This document shows, piece by piece, positions 16,707-25,883 of a DNA stretch of 64,000 nt. The stretch comes from Marmoricola sp. (GTDB lineage: Bacteria; Actinomycetota; Actinomycetes; Propionibacteriales; Nocardioidaceae), in contig JAOPXK010000060.1 in assembly GCA_025965195.1 (NCBI GenBank), positions 41,758 through 105,757 on the forward strand. Direction: 5' to 3'. The notes below the pieces were generated by a model. It did not search any database. It had not been told where the DNA came from and saw only the letters and a program-made list of their open reading frames with translations. The position numbers and the translations under genes were made by a program. Each line of letters starts with the position of its first letter. The stretch's first letter is position 1.

Positions 16707-17557
16707 TGGCCGACCCGAAGGGCATCGCCGGCAACGCCGCCGTCTCCGTCGTCGACGCGACGATGGCGAGCCTGGCCGAGGTCGGGAGCTTCTCCACCTT
16801 CGCCGGCAAGGTGGTCGGGTCGGTGCCCTACACCTTCGTGCGTTACCGCGACGAGATGCTGCGGCAGCTGAAGGACATCGCCTGGGGCAGCGGCGCGATC
16901 ATCGTGGGCGGTGGCACCGTCGGCGTGATGGTCCTGCTGTCGATCTCGGCTGGTACGTCGCTCGGCATCCAGGGGTTCAACGGCCTGGAGCTGGTCGGCC
17001 TCTCGCCGCTCACCGGCTTCCTCTCCGCCAGCGCGAACACCCGTGAGCTGGCCCCGATCATCGCCGCGCTCGCGCTCGCGTCCCAGGTCGGCTGTCGATT
17101 CACCGCCCAGCTCGGGTCGATGAAGATCCACGAGGAAGTCGACGCCCTGTCGGTGATGGGCATCAACCCGATGCGCTATCTGGTCACCACCCGGGTGATT
17201 GCGACGGCCATTGCGATCGTGCCGCTCTACCTGATCGGCCTGCTCGGCTCCTACATCGCCTCCGAGGCGTCCGTGGTGATCCTCTTCCACCAGTCGCCGG
17301 GCCAGTACGAGCACTACTTCGCAACGTTCATCTCCGGCCGCGACATCTTCTACTCCGTGATCAAGATCCTGGTCTTCGCCACCGCGATCACCCTGCTGCA
17401 CTGCTGGTACGGCATGAGTGTGAGCGGCGGCCCGCAGTCCGTCGGCGAAGCGACCGGAAAGGCCATTCGCGCCAGCATCGTGTCGGTCGTCCTGCTCGAC
17501 ATGGTCATGACGCTGATCTTCTGGGGCACCAACCCCGGTTTCAGGGTCTCGGGTTAG
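16706..17557 (+). CDS. YrbE family permease subunit B of the first mce operon
   Basis: This is the second MlaE-type permease, 283 residues, expected to pair with the preceding subunit in the membrane. The signature appears as ALASQVGCRFTAQLGSMKIH and EEVDALSVMGINPMRYLVTTR, with hydrophobic segments before and after and an SGGPQSVGEATGKA loop near the C-terminus. The start ATG overlaps the previous stop by one base. The next gene starts 9 bp downstream. In Mce systems both permeases are always found together at the operon head, as here. Confidence 0.93.
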   Translation: MADPKGIAGNAAVSVVDATMASLAEVGSFSTFAGKVVGSVPYTFVRYRDEMLRQLKDIAWGSGAIIVGGGTVGVMVLLSISAGTSLGIQGFNGLELVGLSPLTGFLSASANTRELAPIIAALALASQVGCRFTAQLGSMKIHEEVDALSVMGINPMRYLVTTRVIATAIAIVPLYLIGLLGSYIASEASVVILFHQSPGQYEHYFATFISGRDIFYSVIKILVFATAITLLHCWYGMSVSGGPQSVGEATGKAIRASIVSVVLLDMVMTLIFWGTNPGFRVSG

Positions 17558-17566
17558 GCGCGCGAG

Positions 17567-18670
17567 ATGGCCAGCAGTGCTGTCCGCAAGGACCTGAAGA
17601 GGTCCGACTACGCCAGGCGTGGCCTGCTCACCATCGTGGGTGGCGTGGTCGTACTCGTGCTGATCTTCGCGAAGTCGACCGGCGCGATCGGCGGCAAGGA
17701 CGTGGTCAGCGCACATGTCGGCAATGCCGGTGGCGCGCTCCGCAAAGGCTCGGACGTCAAGATGCGCGGCGTCATCGTCGGCAGGGTCTCGGGCATCAGC
17801 CGGGCACTGGGCGGAGAGGTCGATGTCGACCTGACGATGAACAAGGGAACCCTCAGCGAGATCCCGTCCAACGTGGTGGCCCGGATCCTGCCCGCAACCG
17901 TGTTCGGTACGACGTTCGTCGACCTCACCACCCACTCACCGGACTCGCCGACACCCCTGAGGGCCAGGGCCATCGTGCCGGCCGACCGGACCCAGGGGAC
18001 CCTGGAGCTCCAGCAGGCGCTGGACGACATCGACTCCCTGACCAAGGCGCTCGGGCCGGCCGAGCTCGCCTCTGCGCTCGGATCCGCAGCGGCGGCTCTC
18101 GACGGCCGTGGCGCGAAGATCGGGGAGACGATCGACGACCTCGACGCCTACCTGCACGAGCTGAACCCGACGATGCCGGTGGTCCGGGTCGACGCACGCA
18201 AACTGGTCGCCAACCTGCAGCTGGCGCAGCGGGCGTTGCCCGACACGCTCACCGCCGTCGATGACGGTCTGACGACGGCGAACACGATCGTTGCCGAGAA
18301 GGCGACGATCGCCGCGATCATCACAGGCGGCACCTCGCTCGTGGAGCAGGCGAACAGGTTCATCGGATCGAACCGGGACGCCCTGGTCGGCTGGCTGAAC
18401 ACGAACGGGAAGGTGGTGGACGCGTTCTACGACAACCGGCAGGCGGCATTCGCGGGCGGGTTCGCCACCGACCGGCTGCTCGCCAGCAAACTCGGCGAGG
18501 TCATCCACCACGGCTGGCTGGACTCGACCTCGATCATCGAACTCGACGTTCCCGGGTACTACACCGTCGCTGACCGCCCGAACTTCTCGAGCTCGGGTGC
18601 CCGCGCGCCCGCCGGTGGACTCGACCGTGCGTCGGTCAGCTCGATGCTGAAGGGGTCCGGGAACCGATGA
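17567..18670 (+). CDS. MceA subunit, first mce operon
   Basis: This is an MCE/MlaD-domain substrate-binding subunit of 367 residues. One N-terminal membrane segment (about residues 20-37, LLTIVGGVVVLVLIFA) anchors it outside the cytoplasm. The MCE domain follows at about 45-120 with KGSDVKMRGVIVGRVSGI and ILPATVFGTTFVDL. A long helical region then probably builds the needle-like channel known for Mce complexes. The stop overlaps the next ATG. The lipid substrate of this operon is unknown; its promoter motif links it to the fabG4/fadA2 group rather than to steroids. Confidence 0.9.
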   Translation: MASSAVRKDLKRSDYARRGLLTIVGGVVVLVLIFAKSTGAIGGKDVVSAHVGNAGGALRKGSDVKMRGVIVGRVSGISRALGGEVDVDLTMNKGTLSEIPSNVVARILPATVFGTTFVDLTTHSPDSPTPLRARAIVPADRTQGTLELQQALDDIDSLTKALGPAELASALGSAAAALDGRGAKIGETIDDLDAYLHELNPTMPVVRVDARKLVANLQLAQRALPDTLTAVDDGLTTANTIVAEKATIAAIITGGTSLVEQANRFIGSNRDALVGWLNTNGKVVDAFYDNRQAAFAGGFATDRLLASKLGEVIHHGWLDSTSIIELDVPGYYTVADRPNFSSSGARAPAGGLDRASVSSMLKGSGNR

Positions 18671-19683
18671 GCGGACTCACGTCGATCGGGATCAAGTTCG
18701 GCGCCTTCGCGCTGGTGTCACTGCTGTTGGGCGCGCTGCTCCTCAACACCATGCTCAACGGTGTCCCGGGCAGCAACCGGACCTTCAAGGCGAGGTTCAC
18801 CGATGTCAGTGGCCTGTCCCAGGGCGACGACGTCCGGGTTGCCGGCGTCCGCGTCGGCCGGGTCGCGAAGATCGCGATCGCATCCGGCGGAGGTGCGGAG
18901 GTGCAGTTCCAGGTCGAGGACCAGCAGCCGGTGCTCTCCACGACGCACGTGATCATGCGCTACCAGAACCTGCTCGGCCAGCGGTACCTCTCCCTGGAGC
19001 AGAGCGGACCTCGGGGCAGCACCCTCCACGCAGGGGCGACGATCCCGAAGACGCTGACCAGTCCGGGCTTCGACCTCACCGAGCTGCTCAACGGCTTCAG
19101 ACCGCTGTTCGACATCCTCAACCCGACAGACGTGAACCAGCTGGCGAACTCGCTGGTCAAGGTCCTGCAGGGCGAGGGCGGTTCGGTGGAGTCATTGCTC
19201 CAGCAGACCAGCAAGCTGACGAACTTCGTCGCCGACCGCGACAAGGTGTACGGCGACGTGCTGACGAACCTGACGCCCGTGCTGAAGGACATCGCCGGCC
19301 AGGGCACCGAGCTGCACTCGACGGTCACCGAGCTGAAGCTGCTGATGGCCGGGCTGGCCAAGGACCGCCAGTCGATCGGCAGCTCCATCGACGGAGTCAG
19401 CAACCTGATCGTGTCGACCTCGGACCTGCTGGCCCAGGCCCGGCAGCCGCTCTCGGACACGACCCACCAGCTCCGCACGGTGGCGCAGATGCTTGCCGTC
19501 AACCGCGGCGTGGTGGTCAAGGCACTCCAGTCGTTCGGGTCGGTGTTCGAGTCCCTCGGCCGGCCGACGTCGTACCAGAGCCAGCTCAACGTCTATCTCT
19601 GCACCGTCTGGGTGACCGGTGCGGGGCTGCAGCTGAACCTGGCCGGCGGCCAGGGCGGACCCTGGTCGAAGGTGTGCCAGTGA
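18667..19683 (+). CDS. MceB subunit, first mce operon
   Basis: This is a 338-residue MCE-family protein with an N-terminal membrane anchor (about residues 10-32). It has an MCE domain with SGLSQGDDVRVAGVRVGRVA and RYQNLLGQRYLSL, then a helical tail. The segment FDLTELLNGFRPLFDILNP is typical of MceB. ATG 18667 overlaps the stop of MceA (ATGA). It ends in a Gly-rich tail close to a repeated DNA segment that creates many possible starts for the next gene. It is expected to form a hetero-hexamer with the other five Mce proteins. Confidence 0.9.
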   Translation: MSGLTSIGIKFGAFALVSLLLGALLLNTMLNGVPGSNRTFKARFTDVSGLSQGDDVRVAGVRVGRVAKIAIASGGGAEVQFQVEDQQPVLSTTHVIMRYQNLLGQRYLSLEQSGPRGSTLHAGATIPKTLTSPGFDLTELLNGFRPLFDILNPTDVNQLANSLVKVLQGEGGSVESLLQQTSKLTNFVADRDKVYGDVLTNLTPVLKDIAGQGTELHSTVTELKLLMAGLAKDRQSIGSSIDGVSNLIVSTSDLLAQARQPLSDTTHQLRTVAQMLAVNRGVVVKALQSFGSVFESLGRPTSYQSQLNVYLCTVWVTGAGLQLNLAGGQGGPWSKVCQ

Positions 19684-20693
19684 AGGTGCCAGTGACGATG
19701 CCAGTGAAGGTGCCAGTGAAGAGGCTGGAGAACCAGGACCCGTTCAGGCTGGGCCTCGTTGCGTTCGCGGTGGGGCTGCTGGTCTGCATCGTGCTCGTGG
19801 TGGTCAGCATCGTCCCGTTCGGTCACTCGACCTACACCGCGATGATCGAGAACACCGCCGGTCTGAAGTCCGGAGAGGACGTGGAGATCTCCGGCGTCTC
19901 CGTCGGCCAGGTCCGGAGCGTCTCACTCGACGGCGACCAGGTGAAGGTCCGGTTCACCGTCAAGAACGGCATCAGGCTCGGGTCCCTGACGACCGGCACC
20001 GTGAAGGTCGCGACCCTGCTCGGCACCCACTACTTCCAGCTCGATCCGTTGGGTGGCGGCTCGCTGGCCAACGACACCATCCCGGTGTCGCGTACGTCGG
20101 TCCCGTACAACCTCCAGGACGTGCTCGACAAGGGGAACTCCCAGCTCGGGAAGCTGGACCCGGTCGCCCTGGCCAACATGCTCACCGCCATCACCGACAC
20201 GATCGGCCCGGCCGAGGACGACATCGGGCCGGCGCTGACCGGCGTCGCCCGGCTCTCCGACGCGGTCGCTGCCCGGTCCGACCAGACCGGCCAGCTGCTG
20301 ACCGCGGCGCAGAGCGTGACGAACCAGCTGTCCGACAGCAGCGCCGACCTGATTCAGCTGATGAAGCAGACCAACCTGGTCGTCGGCGAGGTGACTGCCC
20401 GACGTGCCGCGATCCACAAGCTGCTCGTGGAGACAACTGCCCTGTCGACCAACCTGACCGGGGTCATCACCAGGAGCCGCGCCGACATCCAGCCCGCCCT
20501 GTCGAACCTGAACCTGGTGCTCACGACCCTTCGCGCGCAGGACAAGGCGCTCAAGCATGTGCTCGACGTGATGGCACCGAGCATCCGGTACCTCACCAAC
20601 GCGAGCGGCAACGGGCCGTGGGTCGATCTCGGCGCCCCGGCACCGGCGATCCCGCCGGACGACGTTCTCTGCAAGATGGGGAACTGCTCATGA
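19680..20693 (+). CDS. MceC subunit, first mce operon (start ambiguous)
   Basis: This is an MCE-domain subunit of about 337 residues. After a hydrophobic anchor (LGLVAFAVGLLVCIVLVVVS) comes the MCE domain with LKSGEDVEISGVSVGQVRSV and ATLLGTHYFQLDPLG, then the helical region. The start is unusually uncertain. GTG or ATG codons occur in frame every 6 bases at 19674, 19680, 19686, 19692, 19698 (ATG), 19704, 19710 and 19716, because of a short VP-K-VP repeat. I use GTG 19680, which makes the GTGA overlap common in this operon. The fold and role are clear despite this. Confidence 0.85.
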   Translation: MKVPVTMPVKVPVKRLENQDPFRLGLVAFAVGLLVCIVLVVVSIVPFGHSTYTAMIENTAGLKSGEDVEISGVSVGQVRSVSLDGDQVKVRFTVKNGIRLGSLTTGTVKVATLLGTHYFQLDPLGGGSLANDTIPVSRTSVPYNLQDVLDKGNSQLGKLDPVALANMLTAITDTIGPAEDDIGPALTGVARLSDAVAARSDQTGQLLTAAQSVTNQLSDSSADLIQLMKQTNLVVGEVTARRAAIHKLLVETTALSTNLTGVITRSRADIQPALSNLNLVLTTLRAQDKALKHVLDVMAPSIRYLTNASGNGPWVDLGAPAPAIPPDDVLCKMGNCS

Positions 20694-21739
20694 AGCGCGT
20701 GATCGCACTGCTGCTGACGGTCGTGCTGCTCGTCGCGGGTTCGGGCTGCGGACGGCTGGGTGGTGGCACGTTCAGGGTCTCGGCGCTGTTCAACGACTCC
20801 GCTGGTCTCTTTGTCGGGAACGACGTCGGCATCCTCGGCGTACCCGTCGGGAAGGTCGTCTCGATCACGCCCCAGGGCGCAGACGTCAGGGTGACGATGG
20901 AGATCAACGACGGCCAGGCGATCCCGGCGAACGCCGGCGCCGTCGTGGTGTCCCGCTCCGTCGCCACCGACCGGTACGTCGAGCTGACGCCGGTCTACCA
21001 CGCCGGTCCGAGGATGACGGCCGGCACGGTGATCAACGAGGACAGGACCAGGACACCGGTCGACTTCGACCAGGTCCTCGCCGCCCTCAACACCTTCGCG
21101 ACCGGCATCTCCGGCTCGAAGGCGACCCGGGATGCGGTGAAGCGGACCCTGGCCGTCCAGTCCCACGCACTCGACGGCAACGGGGTCAAGCTGAACAAGA
21201 CGATCCACTCGCTGAGTGCAGCGGTGAACGGCGTCGCGGGCGAGCGCAACAACCTGACGTCGACGCTGCTCGCGCTGGACAACCTCACCACGACCCTGGC
21301 CGACAACCAGGCAACCGTGCGGACGTTCATCCAGCAGGTCTCCGAGGCGAGCCAGCTGCTGGCCGCCGAGCGTGGTGACTTCCGGACCTCACTGACCAGC
21401 CTGAGCCAGGCCGTCGAGGTGGTGGCGCAGTTCACCAGGACCAACAAGGCCTCGATCGTGAAGACGCTGAACAACACCACCGGCGTCGCGAAACAGGTGC
21501 TGTCGAGTCGACAGCAGATCGTCGAGGTCCTCAACGAGTTCCCGGTGGTGCTGCAGAACCTGCAGCGGGCCTACAAGAACGGTCGCATCACGGTGCGGAT
21601 CAACCCGACGGTCCTGCTCCCGCTCGGCGGATTCCTCGACCAGATCTGCGCGGCCCTGCCGATTCCGCTCTGCAACGCCTTCGGCACCGATCCGCTCGGC
21701 GTGAGCAATCTGCTCGACCAGCTGCTGGGAGGCAAGTGA
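20690..21739 (+). CDS. MceD subunit, first mce operon
   Basis: This is a 349-residue MCE-family subunit. A hydrophobic N-terminus (VIALLLTVVLLVAGSGCG) could be an anchor or a lipoprotein signal. The Cys at residue 22 sits in a weak lipobox because the -3 position is not aliphatic. The MCE domain shows SAGLFVGNDVGILGVPVGKV and ATDRYVELTPVY. A long coiled-coil-like region follows. The start overlaps the MceC stop (ATGA). MceE is normally the lipoprotein of these operons, so a second lipidated subunit would be notable but is unproven. Confidence 0.88.
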   Translation: MKRVIALLLTVVLLVAGSGCGRLGGGTFRVSALFNDSAGLFVGNDVGILGVPVGKVVSITPQGADVRVTMEINDGQAIPANAGAVVVSRSVATDRYVELTPVYHAGPRMTAGTVINEDRTRTPVDFDQVLAALNTFATGISGSKATRDAVKRTLAVQSHALDGNGVKLNKTIHSLSAAVNGVAGERNNLTSTLLALDNLTTTLADNQATVRTFIQQVSEASQLLAAERGDFRTSLTSLSQAVEVVAQFTRTNKASIVKTLNNTTGVAKQVLSSRQQIVEVLNEFPVVLQNLQRAYKNGRITVRINPTVLLPLGGFLDQICAALPIPLCNAFGTDPLGVSNLLDQLLGGK

Positions 21740-22770
21740 TGCAGCGCCGAAGTGCAGCGCTCGCCGCCACCGGTGTGGTGGGCGCGCTCCTGCTCAGCGG
21801 TTGTGGGCCGACCCTCGGTGACCTGCCGCTGCCCGGTTCGGGGGTGTCCGGGCAGACCATCGAGCTCAAGGCCGACTTCAACGAGGCGCTGAACCTCGCG
21901 GTGGGTGCCACGGTCAAGGTCAACGGCGTTGATGCCGGGAAGGTGCAGAGCGTCACCGTCCATGACTTCAAGGCCCAGGCCGACATGTTGGTCCGCACGA
22001 GTGCGCACATGCGGCAGGGCGCCACCGCCCGGCTCCGCTACACCACGCCGCTCGGCGAGCTGTTCGTCGACGTGACGAACCCTGACGGCGGAGCCGAGCT
22101 CAAGGACGGCGCCCTGATGGGCACCAACGTGACGAGCACGGCGCCGACGGTCGAGGACTCGCTGGCATCGGCGTCGTTGCTGATCAACGGTGGTGGGCTC
22201 GCCCAGCTGCAGACGATCACCGAGGAGTCCAACAAGGCGCTCGGTGGCCGCGAGGACACGGTCCGGGATCTGCTCGGCCAGGCCAACCTCTTCCTGACCC
22301 AGGCCAATGCGACGACCGCGGACTTCGACGCAGCACTGCGTGCGCTGTCCTCGGTGTCGGTGATCCTGCACCAGCGGAAGAACACGATCGCTCGCGCCGT
22401 ACGCCAGATCACGCCGGCCGCCAAGGTGCTGCGGGCCAACACGTCCGGGCTCACGACGCTGCTCGCCGAGATCGAGAAGTTCAGCAGTACGGCGAACACG
22501 ACCGTGGCCGCGACCCGGACCCAGCTGCTGAACCTCCTGGCCGAGACCGATCCGGTGCTGGCCTCCTTCGCCTCGCAGAAGGAGGAGTTCGTGCCGACGA
22601 TGAACGCGCTGATCAAGCTCGGTGAGTATCTGAACCGCGTCGTTCCCGGTGACTACGCGGGCATCGGCATCCGGATCAACCTGGCCCAGATCAGTCTTCC
22701 CGGCGGACTGGGCGGGAACCCGCTCCCCGGCCTGGACCTTGGTGCCCTGCTGGGCCTGGGGGGCAGCTGA
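21739..22770 (+). CDS. MceE lipoprotein subunit, first mce operon
   Basis: This is a 343-residue Mce lipoprotein (LprK-type). The signal peptide ends in the clear lipobox LLLSGCG at about Cys22. The mature protein begins with a Gly/Pro-rich linker (LPLPGSGVSG), as usual for MceE. The MCE domain follows with LAVGATVKVNGVDAGKVQSV and LRYTTPLGELFVDV. A GTG one codon upstream (21736) is an alternative start. The stop overlaps the next ATG by one base. The lipid anchor would hold the Mce hexamer in the cell envelope. Confidence 0.9.
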   Translation: MQRRSAALAATGVVGALLLSGCGPTLGDLPLPGSGVSGQTIELKADFNEALNLAVGATVKVNGVDAGKVQSVTVHDFKAQADMLVRTSAHMRQGATARLRYTTPLGELFVDVTNPDGGAELKDGALMGTNVTSTAPTVEDSLASASLLINGGGLAQLQTITEESNKALGGREDTVRDLLGQANLFLTQANATTADFDAALRALSSVSVILHQRKNTIARAVRQITPAAKVLRANTSGLTTLLAEIEKFSSTANTTVAATRTQLLNLLAETDPVLASFASQKEEFVPTMNALIKLGEYLNRVVPGDYAGIGIRINLAQISLPGGLGGNPLPGLDLGALLGLGGS

Positions 22771-23849
22771 TGAAGAGCCTGCTGACCAACAAGCTCTACC
22801 AGAGCGCGATCGGCGTCGCGGCGGTGTTCCTGGTGTGCCTGACCTATCTCTTCGGCTCCGTGCTGGACACGCCGTTGACCTCGCGACCGAAGCACATCGT
22901 GGTCGAGCTCACGACGACCGGTGGCCTCTACGTCGGCTCGTCGGTGACCTACCGCGGCGTCAAGATCGGCAAGGTCACCGACATCAGGCTGTCGAGCAAC
23001 GGTGTCGAGGCTGAGGTGACACTGACGTCGACGGACAAGATCCCGCGGAGCTCGAAGGCGATCGTGCGGAGCCTCTCACCCGTCGGCGAGCAGTACCTCG
23101 ACTTCCAGCCCGACTCGGCCGCTGGCCCCTACCTGCAGAACGGCAGCCGGATCCCGGCGGCCGCGACCGACGTTCCGAAGACTCTCGCCTCGACCGTCGT
23201 CGCGCTCCAGAAGATGCTCGACCAGGTCAACGACAGGCAGCTGCACTCGGTGCTCACCGAGCTCAGCGTCGGCCTGGCCGGCACGGGTGCTGACATCGGC
23301 AGGCTGACCGACCAGGGGTCGTTGCTGGTCAAGACGCTGCAGCAGTACTGGCCGCAGACCAACCGGCTGCTCACCAACGGCGGCACCGTGCTCGACATCG
23401 GCACCGACAACACCTCGAGCATCGAGAAGCTCGCCACGTCCTCGAAGAAGTTCGGCGCCTTCCTGAAGAGCTACGACCCGCAGCTGCGCAAGACACTGAA
23501 CAACGCGCCCGGCCAGATCACGACCCTGCAGTCGCTGCTCAGCGAGGTCCAGAAGGTGCTTCCGGGGTTCCTGCACACCGGGGTGGACTTCAGCGAGCTG
23601 CTCGCCGCGCATGACCCCGAGGTGCGCGCGCTGCTGACGAACTACGTCCCCGGCTTCGGCGTGCTGTCCGGTGCAGTCAAGAACAAGTCCATCCAGCTGG
23701 GGCTCATCGGCCAGACCGACAACCGGTGCAACTACGGGACGCCGGTTCGTTCCGCTCGCGCCTCTCAGCGCCCGATGCGCACCGACGCTCGCTGTGCGGC
23801 CTCGTTCTCCACCCTCCAGCGGGGCGCGGCACACGCGCCGCAAGGATGA
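22770..23849 (+). CDS. MceF subunit, first mce operon
   Basis: This is a 359-residue MCE-family subunit with an N-terminal anchor (about residues 12-30) and an MCE domain (GGLYVGSSVTYRGVKIGKVT, then LSPVGEQYLDFQP). The C-terminal helical region ends in a Cys-containing tail (DNRCNYGTPV), which is typical of MceF. It is somewhat shorter than the MceF of the second operon (413 residues), mainly at the C-terminus. The final codons overlap the start of the Mce-associated protein. It is expected to close the hexameric ring. Confidence 0.9.
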   Translation: MKSLLTNKLYQSAIGVAAVFLVCLTYLFGSVLDTPLTSRPKHIVVELTTTGGLYVGSSVTYRGVKIGKVTDIRLSSNGVEAEVTLTSTDKIPRSSKAIVRSLSPVGEQYLDFQPDSAAGPYLQNGSRIPAAATDVPKTLASTVVALQKMLDQVNDRQLHSVLTELSVGLAGTGADIGRLTDQGSLLVKTLQQYWPQTNRLLTNGGTVLDIGTDNTSSIEKLATSSKKFGAFLKSYDPQLRKTLNNAPGQITTLQSLLSEVQKVLPGFLHTGVDFSELLAAHDPEVRALLTNYVPGFGVLSGAVKNKSIQLGLIGQTDNRCNYGTPVRSARASQRPMRTDARCAASFSTLQRGAAHAPQG

Positions 23850-24406
23850 CACCTGTGGTCGACGAGGCAGTTGAGTTCGAGGAGAAGGTGGCCGTGCCGC
23901 CGTGGGCGGCCGGTCTGCTGGTGCTGCTCCTCGTGCTGGCGCTCATCGGGTTCGGGATCGAGTGGCACTCGGCCCACCAGCAACGCGATCGTGCGGACGC
24001 AGCGCTGGGCCTGGCCAGCGCAGCCAACGACGCGGAGGCGACCGCACGCAAGGTGGCCGTCGAGATGACCAGCTACGACTACCGCAGCCTGACCAGGGAC
24101 TTCGCCTGGATCGACGATGCCGGTACGGCGAAGTTCCGGAGCTACTTCAAGGATGCGAGCACGCCGGTGAAGACGCTGGTCACCTCGTTGAAGGCGACCT
24201 CACGGGGCACGGTCGTCGACGGGGCCGCAGACGCAACCGACACCAGCCATGTCCGGGTGGTGCTGTTCGTCGACCAGCGGATCACCAGTGCGACCGAGTC
24301 CAAGCCGAAGGTCGACCAGCCGCGGATCTCGATGAGCATGGTCAGGTCCGGCGGCAAGTGGCTGGTCGACACGGTGAACCTCGACACCAGCGTCGCCGCG
24401 GACTAA
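23846..24406 (+). CDS. Mce-associated membrane protein
   Basis: This is a 186-residue protein with one membrane segment (AAGLLVLLLVLALIGFGIEW, about residues 20-40) and an outer NTF2-like domain, as in Mas proteins that stabilise Mce complexes. Typical parts are TARKVAVEMTSYDYRSLTRD and ISMSMVRSGGKWLVDTVNLD. I start at ATG 23846, which overlaps the MceF stop (ATGA); GTG 23855 is possible. It ends the first mce operon and overlaps the end of the convergent gene by 4 bp. Only one Mas gene is present here, against two in the second operon. Confidence 0.85.
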   Translation: MTPVVDEAVEFEEKVAVPPWAAGLLVLLLVLALIGFGIEWHSAHQQRDRADAALGLASAANDAEATARKVAVEMTSYDYRSLTRDFAWIDDAGTAKFRSYFKDASTPVKTLVTSLKATSRGTVVDGAADATDTSHVRVVLFVDQRITSATESKPKVDQPRISMSMVRSGGKWLVDTVNLDTSVAAD

Positions 24407-24960
24407 CCCTCGCGAGCCGGGCGCCTGGTCGAGGTGTCCGGTTCGACCCGGAGCGTCATCAAGGTGGTCGCGAGCATGTCGTAGTGGCCGACCAGCAGCA
24501 GCAGCTCGATGACCGTGCGTTCGTCGTACGTCGCCCGCAGCGCCGACCAGGTCTCGTCGCCGAGATCGCGGCTGCCGACCAGCTCCTCGGTCGCCCGCAT
24601 CAGCAGGCCTTCCTGGCTCGACCAGCCAGCTGCGGTCGAGCCGCTGACGACTCGCTCGACGTCCGCAGCCGTCACGCCCGCGCGCCGCCCGAGCCGGACG
24701 TGGTGGTCGAACTCGTAGGAGCAGCCGCGGAGCTGGGCGACCCGCAGGATCACCAGCTCGGTCTCGCGGCGCGGCAGCTTCCCGCCGGGCATCAGCTTGC
24801 CGGCGAAGTGCAGCCACCCCCAGAAGAGCCCACGACCACGGCCGAGGGTGGTGAAGACGTGGGGCGGGTTGGTGCCGGTCACCCGGCCCGCGATCCTGCT
24901 GAACGCCCAGATCGCCGGCCCGGTCTCGCGCAGGCCGCCCGGTGCGATCCGCGCGGTCAC
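24403..24960 (-). CDS. carboxymuconolactone decarboxylase family protein
   Basis: This 185-residue protein carries an AhpD-like carboxymuconolactone decarboxylase domain. The core is ETELVILRVAQLRGCSYEFD followed by HH, with Cys and His in the positions of the AhpD-type active site. The second part (ERTVIELLLLVGHYDMLATT) is also typical. Members are decarboxylases or peroxidase-like oxidoreductases; the substrate here is unknown. The GTG start overlaps the stop of the upstream SDR (GTGA), so the two are one operon and probably act on the same metabolite. Confidence 0.8.
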   Translation of the reverse strand: MTARIAPGGLRETGPAIWAFSRIAGRVTGTNPPHVFTTLGRGRGLFWGWLHFAGKLMPGGKLPRRETELVILRVAQLRGCSYEFDHHVRLGRRAGVTAADVERVVSGSTAAGWSSQEGLLMRATEELVGSRDLGDETWSALRATYDERTVIELLLLVGHYDMLATTLMTLRVEPDTSTRRPAREG

Positions 24961-25856
24961 TGCTCGGCCCGGTCGGCGACAGTCGGGCGGGTCGCCTTCT
25001 GGACCTGGGGGAGCGCCCGGTTCGCGCCGTAGTTGAGCACCTTCATCGCCCCGGAGTAACCGGGCGGGAAGTAGCGCTGCAGGGCATGGATGACCCGGAT
25101 GTCGTTGGAGGTGTAGACCCAGTACTTGTTGCGGCGTACGCCGTTCAGGATCGCGTCCGCCGCGTGCTCGGGACTCGCCGCGTGGTCGTGGAACCGGGCC
25201 TGGGCCTTCTGGAACGAGCGGCTGGTCTTCTCGACGCCGGCGATCGAGACCGTCTGGGTCAGGGGGGTGGCGACCGCTCCGGGACAGACCAGGCTGACGC
25301 CGATGCCGTGCCTGGCCAGGTCGAACCGGAGCACCTCGGAGACACCCCGGAGCCCGAACTTGCTGGCGCTGTACGCCGCATGCCACGGCATCCCGATGAT
25401 CCCCGCAGCCGAGGACACGTTGACCAGATGGCCGCCGCGGCCGGCCGCGATCATCGGCGGGACCAGCTCCTCAATGATGTGGATCGGCCCCATCAGGTTC
25501 ACCTCGACGAGGCTGCGCCAGGTCTGGTGCTCGAGGGCCTGGACGGTGCCCCACGCGGAGATACCGGCAATGTTCATCACCACGTCCATCGCGCCGTACT
25601 CGGCCGTCAGCTCGCCCGCGAGGGCCACCACGGCATCGTGGTCGGCGACATCGGCCGCCGACACGTGGCCGACCTGGCCACCGGCGGAGCGGATCTCTTC
25701 GGCGACCGCCTGGAGCAGGTCGCCGAACCGGTCGGTGAGGTGGACGGTGGCACCCTGCCCGGCGGCCTTGATGGCCGTGGCCCGGCCGATCCCGCTGGCC
25801 GCGCCGGTCAGGAAGACGTTCGCACCCCGGAGGTCCTTGAAACGACGGATACGCAT
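24957..25856 (-). CDS. short-chain dehydrogenase/reductase
   Basis: This is a 299-residue classical SDR. The NAD(P)-binding TGAASGIG lies near residue 17, NIAGIS marks the next strand, the catalytic Ser is in NVSSAAGI and the catalytic Tyr is in AYSASKFGLRG. A C-terminal extension of about 60 residues (NKYWVYTSNDIRVIHALQRY) is common in mycobacterial lipid-linked SDRs. The substrate is unknown. It is the first gene of a two-gene unit with the carboxymuconolactone decarboxylase-like protein and lies convergent with the first mce operon. Confidence 0.85.
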   Translation of the reverse strand: MRIRRFKDLRGANVFLTGAASGIGRATAIKAAGQGATVHLTDRFGDLLQAVAEEIRSAGGQVGHVSAADVADHDAVVALAGELTAEYGAMDVVMNIAGISAWGTVQALEHQTWRSLVEVNLMGPIHIIEELVPPMIAAGRGGHLVNVSSAAGIIGMPWHAAYSASKFGLRGVSEVLRFDLARHGIGVSLVCPGAVATPLTQTVSIAGVEKTSRSFQKAQARFHDHAASPEHAADAILNGVRRNKYWVYTSNDIRVIHALQRYFPPGYSGAMKVLNYGANRALPQVQKATRPTVADRAEQ

Positions 25857-25883
25857 GCACGCACCTTAGTCAGAACAGGACGG

